A stretch of DNA of 64,000 nt from Loktanella sp. (GTDB lineage Bacteria; Pseudomonadota; Alphaproteobacteria; Rhodobacterales; Rhodobacteraceae), in contig JAGXIQ010000057.1 of assembly GCA_024635625.1 (NCBI GenBank), positions 1 through 64,000 of the forward strand, written 5' to 3'. The notes beneath the pieces were generated by a model. That model made no database searches, was not told the origin of the DNA, and saw only the letters and a program-made list of their open reading frames with translations. The position numbers were made by a program, and so were the translations under genes. This document shows positions 9,571 through 18,617 of this stretch, in pieces. Positions within the stretch are counted from its first letter, which is position 1, and the number at the start of each line of letters is the position of its first letter.

Positions 9571-10215
9571 ATGACATTGAAGGCCCTGACGCTGCTATTG
9601 GGGGTCGGCGCCGTGCCGCTTCCGGCCTTGGCTGGTCCGCTAACCGACTTGATCATGGCCCCGGGTGTGATGACTGACCTGACGTTGGGTGGCACGCTGG
9701 TCTATACCCACGACCGCCTATTCCTAACCTTGCCTGCGGGGCAAACCTTGCCCGGTGCCCAGACTGGCGTACCCTTGCCAGAGGCGGTCGTCGACGGAGA
9801 AGTCATTATGACATTTGTCCCGGGCGAGGCCGGAAACCAGATCGTTGTTACCCGCCTTGAGGCGGACGTCACAAGGCCGGTCGCTAGCTTTCCAGCCAGC
9901 GGTCCGAACCCGCTGCTAATATTCTTTCTGGAAAACGTCGTCCGCAGTATGGCGGCGCAGACCGGCGGCAGCCCCTTCTATATGCGCAATATTATGCGCG
10001 CTGATCTAGCAGGTGCAGCACCAGATCTGGCGGGCGACGGCCCGCATACTGTCACCCTGACGCCGTTTGCGGGCAATCCCAATGCCTCGCGCATGGGGGA
10101 TTTCGCGGGTTTGACGCTGGATTTGACCTTCGACCCTGCCAACCCCGGCACTTTGCTCGCGCTTAGCGCGCAGGCGGGCGATGGCTATCGTGAAACCCTG
10201 ATGTTGGAGGATTGA
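9571..10215 (+). CDS. Secreted hypothetical protein
   Basis: Signal peptide MTLKALTLLLGVGAVPLPALAG; ORF immediately followed by the next secreted gene. Confidence 0.65.
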   Translation: MTLKALTLLLGVGAVPLPALAGPLTDLIMAPGVMTDLTLGGTLVYTHDRLFLTLPAGQTLPGAQTGVPLPEAVVDGEVIMTFVPGEAGNQIVVTRLEADVTRPVASFPASGPNPLLIFFLENVVRSMAAQTGGSPFYMRNIMRADLAGAAPDLAGDGPHTVTLTPFAGNPNASRMGDFAGLTLDLTFDPANPGTLLALSAQAGDGYRETLMLED

Positions 10216-10572
10216 ATGCGCGCCCTGACTCTTTGGCTAACGCTTTGTGCTACGCCGCTGCTTGCTGCCGACCCAATGGCGGCGGGAGTGATCAATGATT
10301 ATCCGACCGAAGCGCGAGCGGACTATGTATTCGGCTGCATGGTGACCAATGGCCAGACCCGAGAGGCGCTGACCCAATGCTCTTGTTCGATCGACACAAT
10401 CGCGTCGATTCTGCCCTATGACGCTTATGTCGCTGCCGAGACGGTGCTGCAGCTGCGGCAAGGTGGAGGAGAGCGGGCTGCGATGTTCCGCGGCGGCACG
10501 GCCAGCGTGAACGAAAAGCTGGCTGCCCTGCGTCGCGCGCAAGCCGAGGCCGAGATGCTGTGCTTTCAGTAA
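10216..10572 (+). CDS. Small secreted hypothetical protein with Cys residues
   Basis: Signal peptide MRALTLWLTLCATPLLAAD; starts directly after preceding stop. Confidence 0.65.
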   Translation: MRALTLWLTLCATPLLAADPMAAGVINDYPTEARADYVFGCMVTNGQTREALTQCSCSIDTIASILPYDAYVAAETVLQLRQGGGERAAMFRGGTASVNEKLAALRRAQAEAEMLCFQ

Positions 10573-10576
10573 TCCG

Positions 10577-11680
10577 TCAGCCGTTTGGCGGTCCGTAAAT
10601 CCGGCGATCCAATGCTGAAAGGCGCGCTTGCGACAGGCCCATGTCTTGCGACGTACGACGTTCTGCCAGCAGATCGCCGCGGCGGCGGGCTTGCCAAAGG
10701 CGCAGCCGGGGCATTGGCGACCATCGCTTGCGGACCCGCGCCCAACCTGCAGCGGTAGCGTCTGGGGCCAGACGGATCGCCGCCAGCGCCAAACCCGCAC
10801 ACAGGCCCGTCAGTGCAATCCCGAAAAGTGTCCAGACCTGCGGTGCTTTGATAGTGCCGGTGATCGTCTGATTGGTAAAAAAGCTTGCGACCGCGATGGG
10901 TAGCGAGGGTATTTCAACCGAGTCCATCCGCCGGGTCGTTGCATTAAAATAGGGTATCGTAACGCCCTCTAGAACGCCGGGTTCGCCGGTGTGGGGCCTG
11001 AACTCCCATGTCCAGACGACCTGCGCTACTGGGCCAGCCTCGGTTAACAGCAGTTCACGCTCTACCGGGGCGGCAAAGGTGATCAGCCAGTTCTCCGAAA
11101 CGACCGGGCGCGGCGGAAGTTGTTCTGGCAAAGCCCCAAGCGCCCGCAGAGTTACTTTGCGAATGACTGTAGCGCCGTCTGCCAGATGACCCGGGTCGTC
11201 GGATAACACGTCCGTCAGTTCCAGTACCTCTGCTGACAAATGCCAGCCCCGATCCATGGGAAAGGCCCCAACCGATAGGGCAAGCGGCTGGGCCGTAACG
11301 TTCATATCCTGCCGCTGGCTTTGCTTATCGATCACCGTCAGGTGGTGGATGACAGGGCCGAAAGTGACCATGCCGGATTGCTTGGGCCAAACGGCGATGT
11401 GACGCTCCATCACGATCCGCGACAGGCCGTCGATTATTTCTTCGTGCCAGTCGTCTGGGCCGGTCTGAATATAGTCGAAGCCTTCTGTGCCGGTGATTTC
11501 TAGTTTTTCGGCTGCGACCTTCAGGTCGTAAACGGCACGGATCGTCAGGGGGATCATCTCTCCTACGACAGAGGTTTGATGGCCGGGGTCAGCATGAATG
11601 GACATCCGCATTTGCGGGGCATTTTGGGCTGCGGCGGGCAAGGCGGTTATTATAAGAAATAGGAATAGAAATTTTACCAT
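10577..11680 (-). CDS. BatD/MxaA-like membrane-anchored protein
   Basis: Signal peptide MVKFLFLFLIITALPAAAQ, large extracytoplasmic region, C-terminal TM; last gene of a MoxR-type operon. Confidence 0.65.
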   Translation of the reverse strand: MVKFLFLFLIITALPAAAQNAPQMRMSIHADPGHQTSVVGEMIPLTIRAVYDLKVAAEKLEITGTEGFDYIQTGPDDWHEEIIDGLSRIVMERHIAVWPKQSGMVTFGPVIHHLTVIDKQSQRQDMNVTAQPLALSVGAFPMDRGWHLSAEVLELTDVLSDDPGHLADGATVIRKVTLRALGALPEQLPPRPVVSENWLITFAAPVERELLLTEAGPVAQVVWTWEFRPHTGEPGVLEGVTIPYFNATTRRMDSVEIPSLPIAVASFFTNQTITGTIKAPQVWTLFGIALTGLCAGLALAAIRLAPDATAAGWARVRKRWSPMPRLRLWQARRRGDLLAERRTSQDMGLSQARLSALDRRIYGPPNG

Positions 11681-12270
11681 GGGTCCCCCTTGTCCGGCGC
11701 GGTCAGGCCGATCGCCAACCGGCGTCCATATTCGTCGCGCAAGCGCAACCGCAGGAACTCTCCGGGGTCGTCGGGCAGGGTTGCCAGCCATGCGGCATCG
11801 GCGACGCGCTTGCCTTCGTCCAATGGCTTACCCAGCCTGCGCGCCTCTGCTACGGGCGATCCGCCCGGGGTGGCGATGATAAGTGTCGCAATGCGGCCCG
11901 TGCCATTACCCTGTCCTTGCAGGGCAGGGATCAGGGCATTGACGACGTTGCGATTTTCGCGCGCCTCACTATCGGCGGGATTAGCGAACAAAACCGCATC
12001 AAAATAGGCGCGCGATAGGGGGTAGTTGCCGGTGGCGGCCAAGCTAAGGCCCCTATTGTAGGTCGAATTGCGACCGGCTGCACGAAACGCGTCATCGGCG
12101 GCCGCATAATCGCCTGCGTTGTAAAGCATGACGCCTTTGACCGACGGGGCGGCGATGGACTCTGCAGCAAGGCCCGGCATGCCCAGCATCAGCGCCAGCT
12201 TACCGCGGGCATCGCCTCCACTGACGATCAGGGCGATTACGCCAGCAAAGATCAGGGCAAGGCGGATCAT
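11674..12270 (-). CDS. TPR-containing protein (BatC/MxaK-like)
   Basis: TPR-like segment (VKGVMLYNAGDYAAADDAFRAAGRNSTYNRGLSLAATGNYPLSRAYFDAVLFANP). Confidence 0.7.
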   Translation of the reverse strand: MIRLALIFAGVIALIVSGGDARGKLALMLGMPGLAAESIAAPSVKGVMLYNAGDYAAADDAFRAAGRNSTYNRGLSLAATGNYPLSRAYFDAVLFANPADSEARENRNVVNALIPALQGQGNGTGRIATLIIATPGGSPVAEARRLGKPLDEGKRVADAAWLATLPDDPGEFLRLRLRDEYGRRLAIGLTAPDKGDPW

Positions 12271-13184
12271 CTGCGTCTCCTGAACAGCAAGGCGGCGAAA
12301 GGAAGGGCAAGAAGCAGCAACCAACGACCAAAGTCGCGCACAGCGTTGGTGGCGCTACTACTGCGGGCAAGCCGCGCGGTACGGGTGGCATCGATACGTG
12401 CCAAGAGGCCACGGGTATCGTCGGCAGATGCCGTGCCGCCGCCGCCAGCGTCGGACAATGCGGTCAGGGCGGCGGGGTCCGGGGCGGGACCTTCTGGGGC
12501 GGTGTCATCCACTGCCAACGTCCAGACCCGTGCGCCCCCCGCCTTCAACCGCGCGGCTTCTTCTAATGCGCGGGGGTCTGCACCGCCGCCGTCGGAAATC
12601 ATGATCAGGTCTGCCCCGCCGATACCTACGCCGTCTTCGGCAAACAGGTCAGCGGCCATGGACAGGGCGATATCGGGACGGCTGCCGCTGACGGGCATGG
12701 TATCGCGATCCAACACGGCGATCAGACTTTGCAAGCTTGCCGCATCAGAAGTGGGGGCAGAGGCAAGGTAGGCATCCGCGCCATAGACCATAACGCCAAC
12801 AGGCCGTTCCTGCGCGTCGGCCATGACCGTGGCAGCAGCGGCTTGTAGGTCTTTCAGCGCGGGCGCAGTGGTGATCGAAGGCGACAAATCCAGCAACAGC
12901 ACGATCGGGTCAAGCGACCGGTAGGATATCGCGCCCGGCAGCAACTTGGCCGGCCCAGTCAGTGCAACCACGATCACGGCGGCGGCAAAAAAGGGCAGCA
13001 GCAGTGTGGGATCGCGCCGCCCGTCAGTCAGCGCGCCAAGCCGACGCAGCGGGCCCAGTAGCGCAGGGTCGATAATTGTACCCCAGTCGCCTGCAAACCT
13101 GCGGTGTCGCACCCAGAAAGCCAGTGCCAGCACGGGTACAAGTGCCAAAAACCACAACGGGCGCAGTAGCAGTAAATCAGTCAT
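12267..13184 (-). CDS. VWA-domain protein (BatB/MxaL-like)
   Basis: DLSPSITTAP MIDAS-like motif; N- and C-terminal TM segments. Confidence 0.8.
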   Translation of the reverse strand: MTDLLLLRPLWFLALVPVLALAFWVRHRRFAGDWGTIIDPALLGPLRRLGALTDGRRDPTLLLPFFAAAVIVVALTGPAKLLPGAISYRSLDPIVLLLDLSPSITTAPALKDLQAAAATVMADAQERPVGVMVYGADAYLASAPTSDAASLQSLIAVLDRDTMPVSGSRPDIALSMAADLFAEDGVGIGGADLIMISDGGGADPRALEEAARLKAGGARVWTLAVDDTAPEGPAPDPAALTALSDAGGGGTASADDTRGLLARIDATRTARLARSSSATNAVRDFGRWLLLLALPFAALLFRRRR

Positions 13185-14122
13185 GCGCGCCTCCTTAGAC
13201 CCACAATCACGCACAGCGCCAGCGCCAGCGCCGCGCACCACGGCCAAAAGGGATGCGGCACCGCCAACGGCGGCCGGTCAGAGGGGTTGGGTTCTAGGCG
13301 GTCGATCTCTGACATGATCTGTTGCAGGTCTGCGGTGTCACGCACGCGGAAGGTGGTGCCGCCCGCCGCCGCCGCGATCGCGCGCAGGGTTACGATGTCG
13401 ACGGCATCGCGGGCGGCGGGTCGAGTCTCTAGATCTTCCGGCCCTAGGGCAATTGTGTGGACGCGCACGTTGTCCTCGCCTGCGAGGGTTGCGACTTGTT
13501 CCGCGTCCAATCGCGCGGCAGTGTCCCTGCCGTCGGAAAGTAGCACGATGACCTTGCTCGTGGACGGTTGGTCGACGATCCGTTTCAGGGCCAGTCCCAG
13601 CCCATCTGAAATTGCAGTGGACCGGCCCGTCAGACCGATTTCCGCCTCTGTGATCGCGCGACTGACGGCAGTCAGGTCGTGGGTTAGTGGGGCAGCAACG
13701 TAGGCGCGGTCGGCAAAGATGACGAGGCCGATGCGATCGCCAGTGCGGGCGGCGACAAAGCGGGTGGCCACGTCCTTTACGGCAGTAAGGCGGCTGACGG
13801 TTTCACCGTTCAAGGCAAAATCCGGCGTCGCCATGCTGCCGGACATATCCAGTGTCAGGATGATATCGCGACCCGACGCGGTGCGGTCGCGCTCCATTTC
13901 GATTCGCTGCGGCCCGGCAATGGCAAGGACCAGTAGGAACCAGATCGCGACAGCCAGCCAAGGGCCGGTGCCACGCAGTGGGTGTTTGTCAGGCGTCGCG
14001 GTTTTCGCGATGGCATCCGGTAAAGCAAAAGCCTGACCGCCCGCAGCGCGGGGCGGCAGCAGCAGCACCAGCAACGGCAAAGGCAAGAGCAGTAACGCGA
14101 GGGGGGTTGCGAGGTTACCCAT
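13181..14122 (-). CDS. VWA-domain protein (BatA/MxaC-like)
   Basis: MIDAS motif ILTLDMSGSMATPDF; TM segments at both ends. Confidence 0.85.
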   Translation of the reverse strand: MGNLATPLALLLLPLPLLVLLLPPRAAGGQAFALPDAIAKTATPDKHPLRGTGPWLAVAIWFLLVLAIAGPQRIEMERDRTASGRDIILTLDMSGSMATPDFALNGETVSRLTAVKDVATRFVAARTGDRIGLVIFADRAYVAAPLTHDLTAVSRAITEAEIGLTGRSTAISDGLGLALKRIVDQPSTSKVIVLLSDGRDTAARLDAEQVATLAGEDNVRVHTIALGPEDLETRPAARDAVDIVTLRAIAAAAGGTTFRVRDTADLQQIMSEIDRLEPNPSDRPPLAVPHPFWPWCAALALALCVIVGLRRRA

Positions 14123-14474
14123 GATTAGCGTTCTTTGGCGTGCGGATCAGGGCCTCGGCGCGGGCTGGGTCATAGGGCGCACCGCTGTAAAGGGCGTGGC
14201 GCAGATCGTCTGGCAAACGCCTTCCACGGTCCGTCAATAGGGCCGAAAGTGCAAGCAACCGTTCTGCCGGCGGCAAGGTCGCAGCCGCTGCGATGCGGTC
14301 TTCGGTTCGCTGCGGACGACTGCGCTGGCGCAGCAGGGGCTGTAGCAGCGTGACAATCAGTCCGGCTAGGATCAATCCCATGCCGAAGGCCGCAAGCATG
14401 TCTTGCCAGCCCATCATGACGAATTCGGCGGGCAGCCGGGCCGGGTGCAAGTCATTGACGATATCCGGGGTCAC
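14115..14474 (-). CDS. DUF4381-like small membrane protein
   Basis: Single TM and operon position between the DUF58 and VWA genes. Confidence 0.6.
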   Translation of the reverse strand: MTPDIVNDLHPARLPAEFVMMGWQDMLAAFGMGLILAGLIVTLLQPLLRQRSRPQRTEDRIAAAATLPPAERLLALSALLTDRGRRLPDDLRHALYSGAPYDPARAEALIRTPKNANHG

Positions 14475-15313
14475 GCCGCACCCCGCGCCGTATTTAGGCG
14501 ATGAATCGTCAGACCTGGCCGTTCTAATGCCACTGTCCGGGCTTCGCGGTCTTTGACAAGGCCTGCGAACCGCGCGCGGGCGGGACCGTTCGGTGTGGCG
14601 TAGGAAAGGGGTTGCGAGGGGGGGGCCGTCTCGAATGCGTCTTCGGTCAATATCAGTTGCACGCGGTTTTTAGCTGTCAAAGCAGCGAGGGTCGCATCCC
14701 AGCCGCTGCCAAGATCGTCTAGTCCAGTCGCGAGTGAGATTAGCGCGCCGCGGGGTGCCAACGGCGCGGCGCGCAGCAGGGCTGGGACCAGTGGAGTGAC
14801 CGGCAGTTTTGTCGCCATCGCGACGAGGTGTGCACGGGCCAGACAACCTGCAACGAGTGCCATGCCACGCGCACGGGTGCGGGGGCGCTCAACGTAGGGG
14901 CCAGCGTCTGTGATTGCCACACAACCGACCGCGCCGCCGTCCAGTACGACACGCCAGCCGATCAGAGCCAACGCCTCTGCTGCTGCAACCGACCGCAGGC
15001 GGCCCTTGGTGCCCCACAACATTGGGCGTCGAAAATCGGCAATCAATAGGACGGTCTGCTCGCGGTCTTCTTGAAATGTCCGGGTCTGCATTGTGCCTGT
15101 CCGCGCCGTGGCTGCGGCGTCCAGATGGCGCGGGTCGTCACCGTCGGCAAAAGGTCGGATTTCGCGAACCTCTTGCCCACGACCCCGCTTGGGAATCGAT
15201 ACCGCGCCGGGGCGTTCGGCCAGTGCCGGCGTGTTGCGCGTCTGGCGCGCCAGCCCCTCTAGCCGCATGAGGGCGGCAGCGCTGATGCTGGCTGGGTCAG
15301 TAAGGCCTGACAT
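14471..15313 (-). CDS. DUF58-domain protein (MxaS-like)
   Basis: DUF58 hallmark GRGQEVREIRPFADGDDPRHLDAAATART. Confidence 0.85.
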   Translation of the reverse strand: MSGLTDPASISAAALMRLEGLARQTRNTPALAERPGAVSIPKRGRGQEVREIRPFADGDDPRHLDAAATARTGTMQTRTFQEDREQTVLLIADFRRPMLWGTKGRLRSVAAAEALALIGWRVVLDGGAVGCVAITDAGPYVERPRTRARGMALVAGCLARAHLVAMATKLPVTPLVPALLRAAPLAPRGALISLATGLDDLGSGWDATLAALTAKNRVQLILTEDAFETAPPSQPLSYATPNGPARARFAGLVKDREARTVALERPGLTIHRLNTARGAA

Positions 15314-16286
15314 AGGCCAAAAGCATCGCCACGATGTCGCGGGCGGATTGTCCGTCAGATGTCGCACGCCAACTGGGTATCAGGCGATGCGATAGCGCAT
15401 CCATAGCCAGCGCTTCCACATCCTCTGGCAAGGCGTGGTCGCGGCCCAAAAGGGCCGCGCGTGCGCGTGCCGCTGCTGCGAGTGACAGCGATCCGCGGGG
15501 AGAGACCGCATGGGCGATCAATCCTTCGAGGGGGCCATCCGCAGTCTCTCTTGTCGCCATAACCAGCCGCACAATGTAATCCTTCAACGCGGGTGCCAGA
15601 TGCACGGTCGCGACGGCCTCTTGCGCAGAGGAAAGTTGCGAAGCACTCAGGCGGGTCGGCACCGGGGCGGGGTGACCCAGCCCTTCTGCTTCGACCAGAT
15701 CAAGGATCGCACGTTCCGATTCTGCCCCCGGTAGGTCAAGGTCGATGTGCAGCAAAAAGCGGTCCAGCTGCGCCTCTGGCAAGGGAAATGTACCTTCGTT
15801 TTCGATCCCGTTTTGTGTCGCGACGACCATGAAATGGTCCGGTAGCTTGCGGGTCGTGCCGCCTGCAGTGATTTGCCCTTCGGCCATCGCCTCTAGCAGG
15901 GCGGACTGTACTTTGGGTGGTGCGCGGTTGATCTCGTCCACTAATACGAGTTGATGAAAGAGCGGGCCCTGCAAAAAGGCGAAATCGCCGTCGCCGGGGC
16001 GAAAGACCTGCGTCCCGATCATGTCCGACGGCATTAGGTCAGGCGTACATTGGATGCGGGCAAAGCTGCCTTCTAGCCCGGTCGCCAGCCGTTTTACGGC
16101 GCGAGTTTTGGCAAGGCCCGGCGGACCTTCGATAAGGACGTGCCCACCAGCGAGCAGGGCAATCATAAGCCGTTCGACAAGGGCGTCGTGACCCACCAGA
16201 CCTTCGGATACCTGGGCCGCAAGGGCGATCACTGGCCCAAGGGGCCTTTCAAAATCTTTCGCCACGTTTCTCCTCCCAAGGGCCAC
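15297..16286 (-). CDS. MoxR-family AAA+ ATPase (MxaR-like)
   Basis: Walker A GPPGLAKT, Walker B LVDEINRAPPKVQSALLEAMAEGQ, sensor MVVATQNGIENEGTFPLPEAQLDRFL. Confidence 0.92.
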   Translation of the reverse strand: MALGRRNVAKDFERPLGPVIALAAQVSEGLVGHDALVERLMIALLAGGHVLIEGPPGLAKTRAVKRLATGLEGSFARIQCTPDLMPSDMIGTQVFRPGDGDFAFLQGPLFHQLVLVDEINRAPPKVQSALLEAMAEGQITAGGTTRKLPDHFMVVATQNGIENEGTFPLPEAQLDRFLLHIDLDLPGAESERAILDLVEAEGLGHPAPVPTRLSASQLSSAQEAVATVHLAPALKDYIVRLVMATRETADGPLEGLIAHAVSPRGSLSLAAAARARAALLGRDHALPEDVEALAMDALSHRLIPSWRATSDGQSARDIVAMLLAYVRPY

Positions 16287-16380
16287 GTGTTTCAGGTGTC
16301 AGACTGACAGGGAAAGGTGCAGTGGGCCAGAGCGTGACCATCAGACTTTCGGATGACGATCAAACAGTTGTGTCGGGGGC

Positions 16381-17592
16381 TCAGGTAAGTCGCTTCAATC
16401 CTGTCAGCAGCCCTGTTTGGGGCGGGACCAGAGGGATCAAGCAAGCCTGCAAGGCGTGGTATATGTCAGGTTTGCCCCGGAACGGACTGTCAGCGGCGTC
16501 CGAATTCGAGCGCGCTACAGGCCACCAGCCTCCTGCTGGATCAATAAAATCGCGCGTCAGCACGGCCCAGATTGCCCGATACTGATCTTCGAAATCCGCA
16601 TCGCCCAATGTGGCGTGAAGGGTTGCGGCAGCGGCGGCCCCTTCGCATGTGGGCCACCACAGGCGCAAAGCCTGGTCGGGGCGTTTGTAGAAGTCGAGCG
16701 TATAATAAAAGCCGCCGTTGTTAGCGTCCCATCCGGTCTTGCAGGCCGTGCGGAACAGCTTGGCTGCCGATTCTGGCAGCCAAGCCAGACGTTTTGCGCC
16801 CAAGTGCCACAGCTGGATCAGCAGTCGCGCCCATTCCAACGCATGACCGGGGGTGGTACCTGCTGGGCGAAACATCGGGTCGCCCGCGTAGGTTAGGTCC
16901 GGCGTCCAGTCGGTGTCGAAGTGCTCTATCACAACCCATCCGGCGGCGCGGGCATGGCGGTTGATGATCAGATCGGCGATGCGTTCGGCCATGGTCAAAT
17001 AGCGAAGTTCGCCAAACGCCTCGAATGCGGCCATCAGCGCTTCGACGCTATGCATGTTAGCGTTTTGGCCCCGGTAGTCGGGAAACGGCGTCCAGTCCGC
17101 TGTGAACTCTTCGCGCATCGCACCGGCATCTTCCTGCCAGAACTGCATATCGATAGCCTGCATCACGTGGTCGTGCAGTTCAGGCGCGCGGGGATGCCCG
17201 ACCTCTTGCGCCGAAGCCGCGGCCAGCAGGACGAAGGCGTGGCCGTAGGCAAGCTTGTCGGATTGTGTCGGACCGCGGTCGTCGACACCCCAGAAGAAGC
17301 CGCCGTTGGCCGCGTCAAAGTGACGATCGAGCAGGAATTTAACGCCGTGATCGACAAGATCCATCGCGCCGGGGTGGCCGAGTGCCTGCGCAGCGGCAAA
17401 GCAATGGACCATGCGACAGGTATAAAACAGTTCCTGCGGGGCATCTGTCAAAGCTTGACCATCGTCGGCCAGCGTATGAAAGCCCCCGTTTGCATTCACC
17501 GCATTGCGGCTAAAAAAGTCTAACAGGCTGCGGCTTTGGTCAAGTAACCAGCTGCGATGGTAAGGGCGTTGGGTGAAAGAAGTGTCGGTCAT
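16381..17592 (-). CDS. AGE-family epimerase/isomerase (N-acylglucosamine 2-epimerase-like)
   Basis: Characteristic (alpha/alpha)6 motifs such as RMVHCFAAA, NANMHSVEALMAAFEA and FRPAGTTPGHALEWARLL. Confidence 0.85.
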   Translation of the reverse strand: MTDTSFTQRPYHRSWLLDQSRSLLDFFSRNAVNANGGFHTLADDGQALTDAPQELFYTCRMVHCFAAAQALGHPGAMDLVDHGVKFLLDRHFDAANGGFFWGVDDRGPTQSDKLAYGHAFVLLAAASAQEVGHPRAPELHDHVMQAIDMQFWQEDAGAMREEFTADWTPFPDYRGQNANMHSVEALMAAFEAFGELRYLTMAERIADLIINRHARAAGWVVIEHFDTDWTPDLTYAGDPMFRPAGTTPGHALEWARLLIQLWHLGAKRLAWLPESAAKLFRTACKTGWDANNGGFYYTLDFYKRPDQALRLWWPTCEGAAAAATLHATLGDADFEDQYRAIWAVLTRDFIDPAGGWWPVARSNSDAADSPFRGKPDIYHALQACLIPLVPPQTGLLTGLKRLT

Positions 17593-17638
17593 GTGGCGCG
17601 CCTTGGCAGGTGTTTCGCAACGTAACATGTCGCACTTT

Positions 17639-17674
17639 GCGAGGCGGTAAAAGCGGGCTTTTACCGGGCCTCGC
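17639..17674. repeat. Long inverted repeat (8+7 bp stem) in the divergent intergenic region
   Basis: GCGAGGC-GGTAAAAG-cggg-CTTTTACC-gg-GCCTCGC. Confidence 0.8.
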
Positions 17675-17748
17675 CAGCGCGCGCTTGCTTTCACCGACAA
17701 CTGCGCGCTTGGATGGCGCGGCGACACACCGACGCCGGGAGCCTTTTT

Positions 17749-18447
17749 ATGGTCACGACAGCACATGCCGAAACTCACTTAGTTCACCGGATCGGCTGGC
17801 TGCGCGCCGCCGTGCTGGGGGCGAACGACGGGATCGTATCCACCGCGAGTCTGATCATCGGCGTCGCAGCTGCCGGGTCTGGTCATGGACAGGTGCTGGT
17901 GGCAGGCCTTGCCGGACTGGTCGCCGGGGCAATGTCGATGGCGGCGGGGGAATATGTTTCTGTCAGTTCGCAGACCGATGCGGAAACGGCGGACCTTGCG
18001 AAAGAGGCTGCCGAACTGCGCGACCATCCCGAAGCTGAATTGAACGAGTTGACGGCCATCTACATTGAACGCGGACTTGATGCTTCACTCGCACGGCAGG
18101 TCGCCGTTCAGTTGTCGGCTGGCGACACGCTCGCTGCCCATGCTCGGGACGAACTGGGCCTGTCGGGTACCGTTGCTGCCCGTCCGGTGCAGGCGGCAGT
18201 CGTATCCGCCGCGTCGTTTGCTACCGGTGCCGCAGTGCCATTGATCGTCGCGTGGTTGTTCGCGTCGCAGGTGGTTGTACTGGTCGGTGTCACATCGCTC
18301 GTCGCGCTGGCGACGCTTGGCGGTCTTGGAGCGACGGCAGGCGGGGCTGGCATTGTTAAGGGTGCTGTGCGGGTCACCGTCTGGGGCGTTCTTGCAATGA
18401 TCGCTACTGCTGTCGTCGGCCTTATCTTCGGTGTCAGCGCCGCCTAA
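17749..18447 (+). CDS. VIT1/CCC1-family transporter
   Basis: VIT motif RIGWLRAAVLGANDGIVSTASLIIGVAAA, AMSMAAGEYVSVSSQTDAE. Confidence 0.88.
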   Translation: MVTTAHAETHLVHRIGWLRAAVLGANDGIVSTASLIIGVAAAGSGHGQVLVAGLAGLVAGAMSMAAGEYVSVSSQTDAETADLAKEAAELRDHPEAELNELTAIYIERGLDASLARQVAVQLSAGDTLAAHARDELGLSGTVAARPVQAAVVSAASFATGAAVPLIVAWLFASQVVVLVGVTSLVALATLGGLGATAGGAGIVKGAVRVTVWGVLAMIATAVVGLIFGVSAA

Positions 18448-18563
18448 GCGATCATCTAGCTTTTCTAAAAAATCCGACCGCGCCTACACATCAGTTGGCG
18501 CGGTTCTAAGGCATGCCAAATTTCAACCTATCGATGCATAAAAGGGCGTTGATCTGGTATGCA

Positions 18564-18601
18564 ATTCCGTATAGTGGAAATGTATTCTAATTATTGGAAG
18601 T
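18564..18601. promoter_or_regulatory. Tandem 18-bp near-palindromes upstream of the TRAP operon (candidate IclR operator)
   Basis: 18564-18581 ATTCCGTATAGTGGAAAT and 18584-18601 ATTCTAATTATTGGAAGT; 20-bp centre spacing; same arrangement at 22450-22487. Confidence 0.65.
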
Positions 18602-18617
18602 TCTGGGAGGAGCGACG

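Noticed and set aside
16921-17523. 200-aa forward ORF
   Set aside because: Antisense to the AGE-family epimerase gene, which has clear family motifs.
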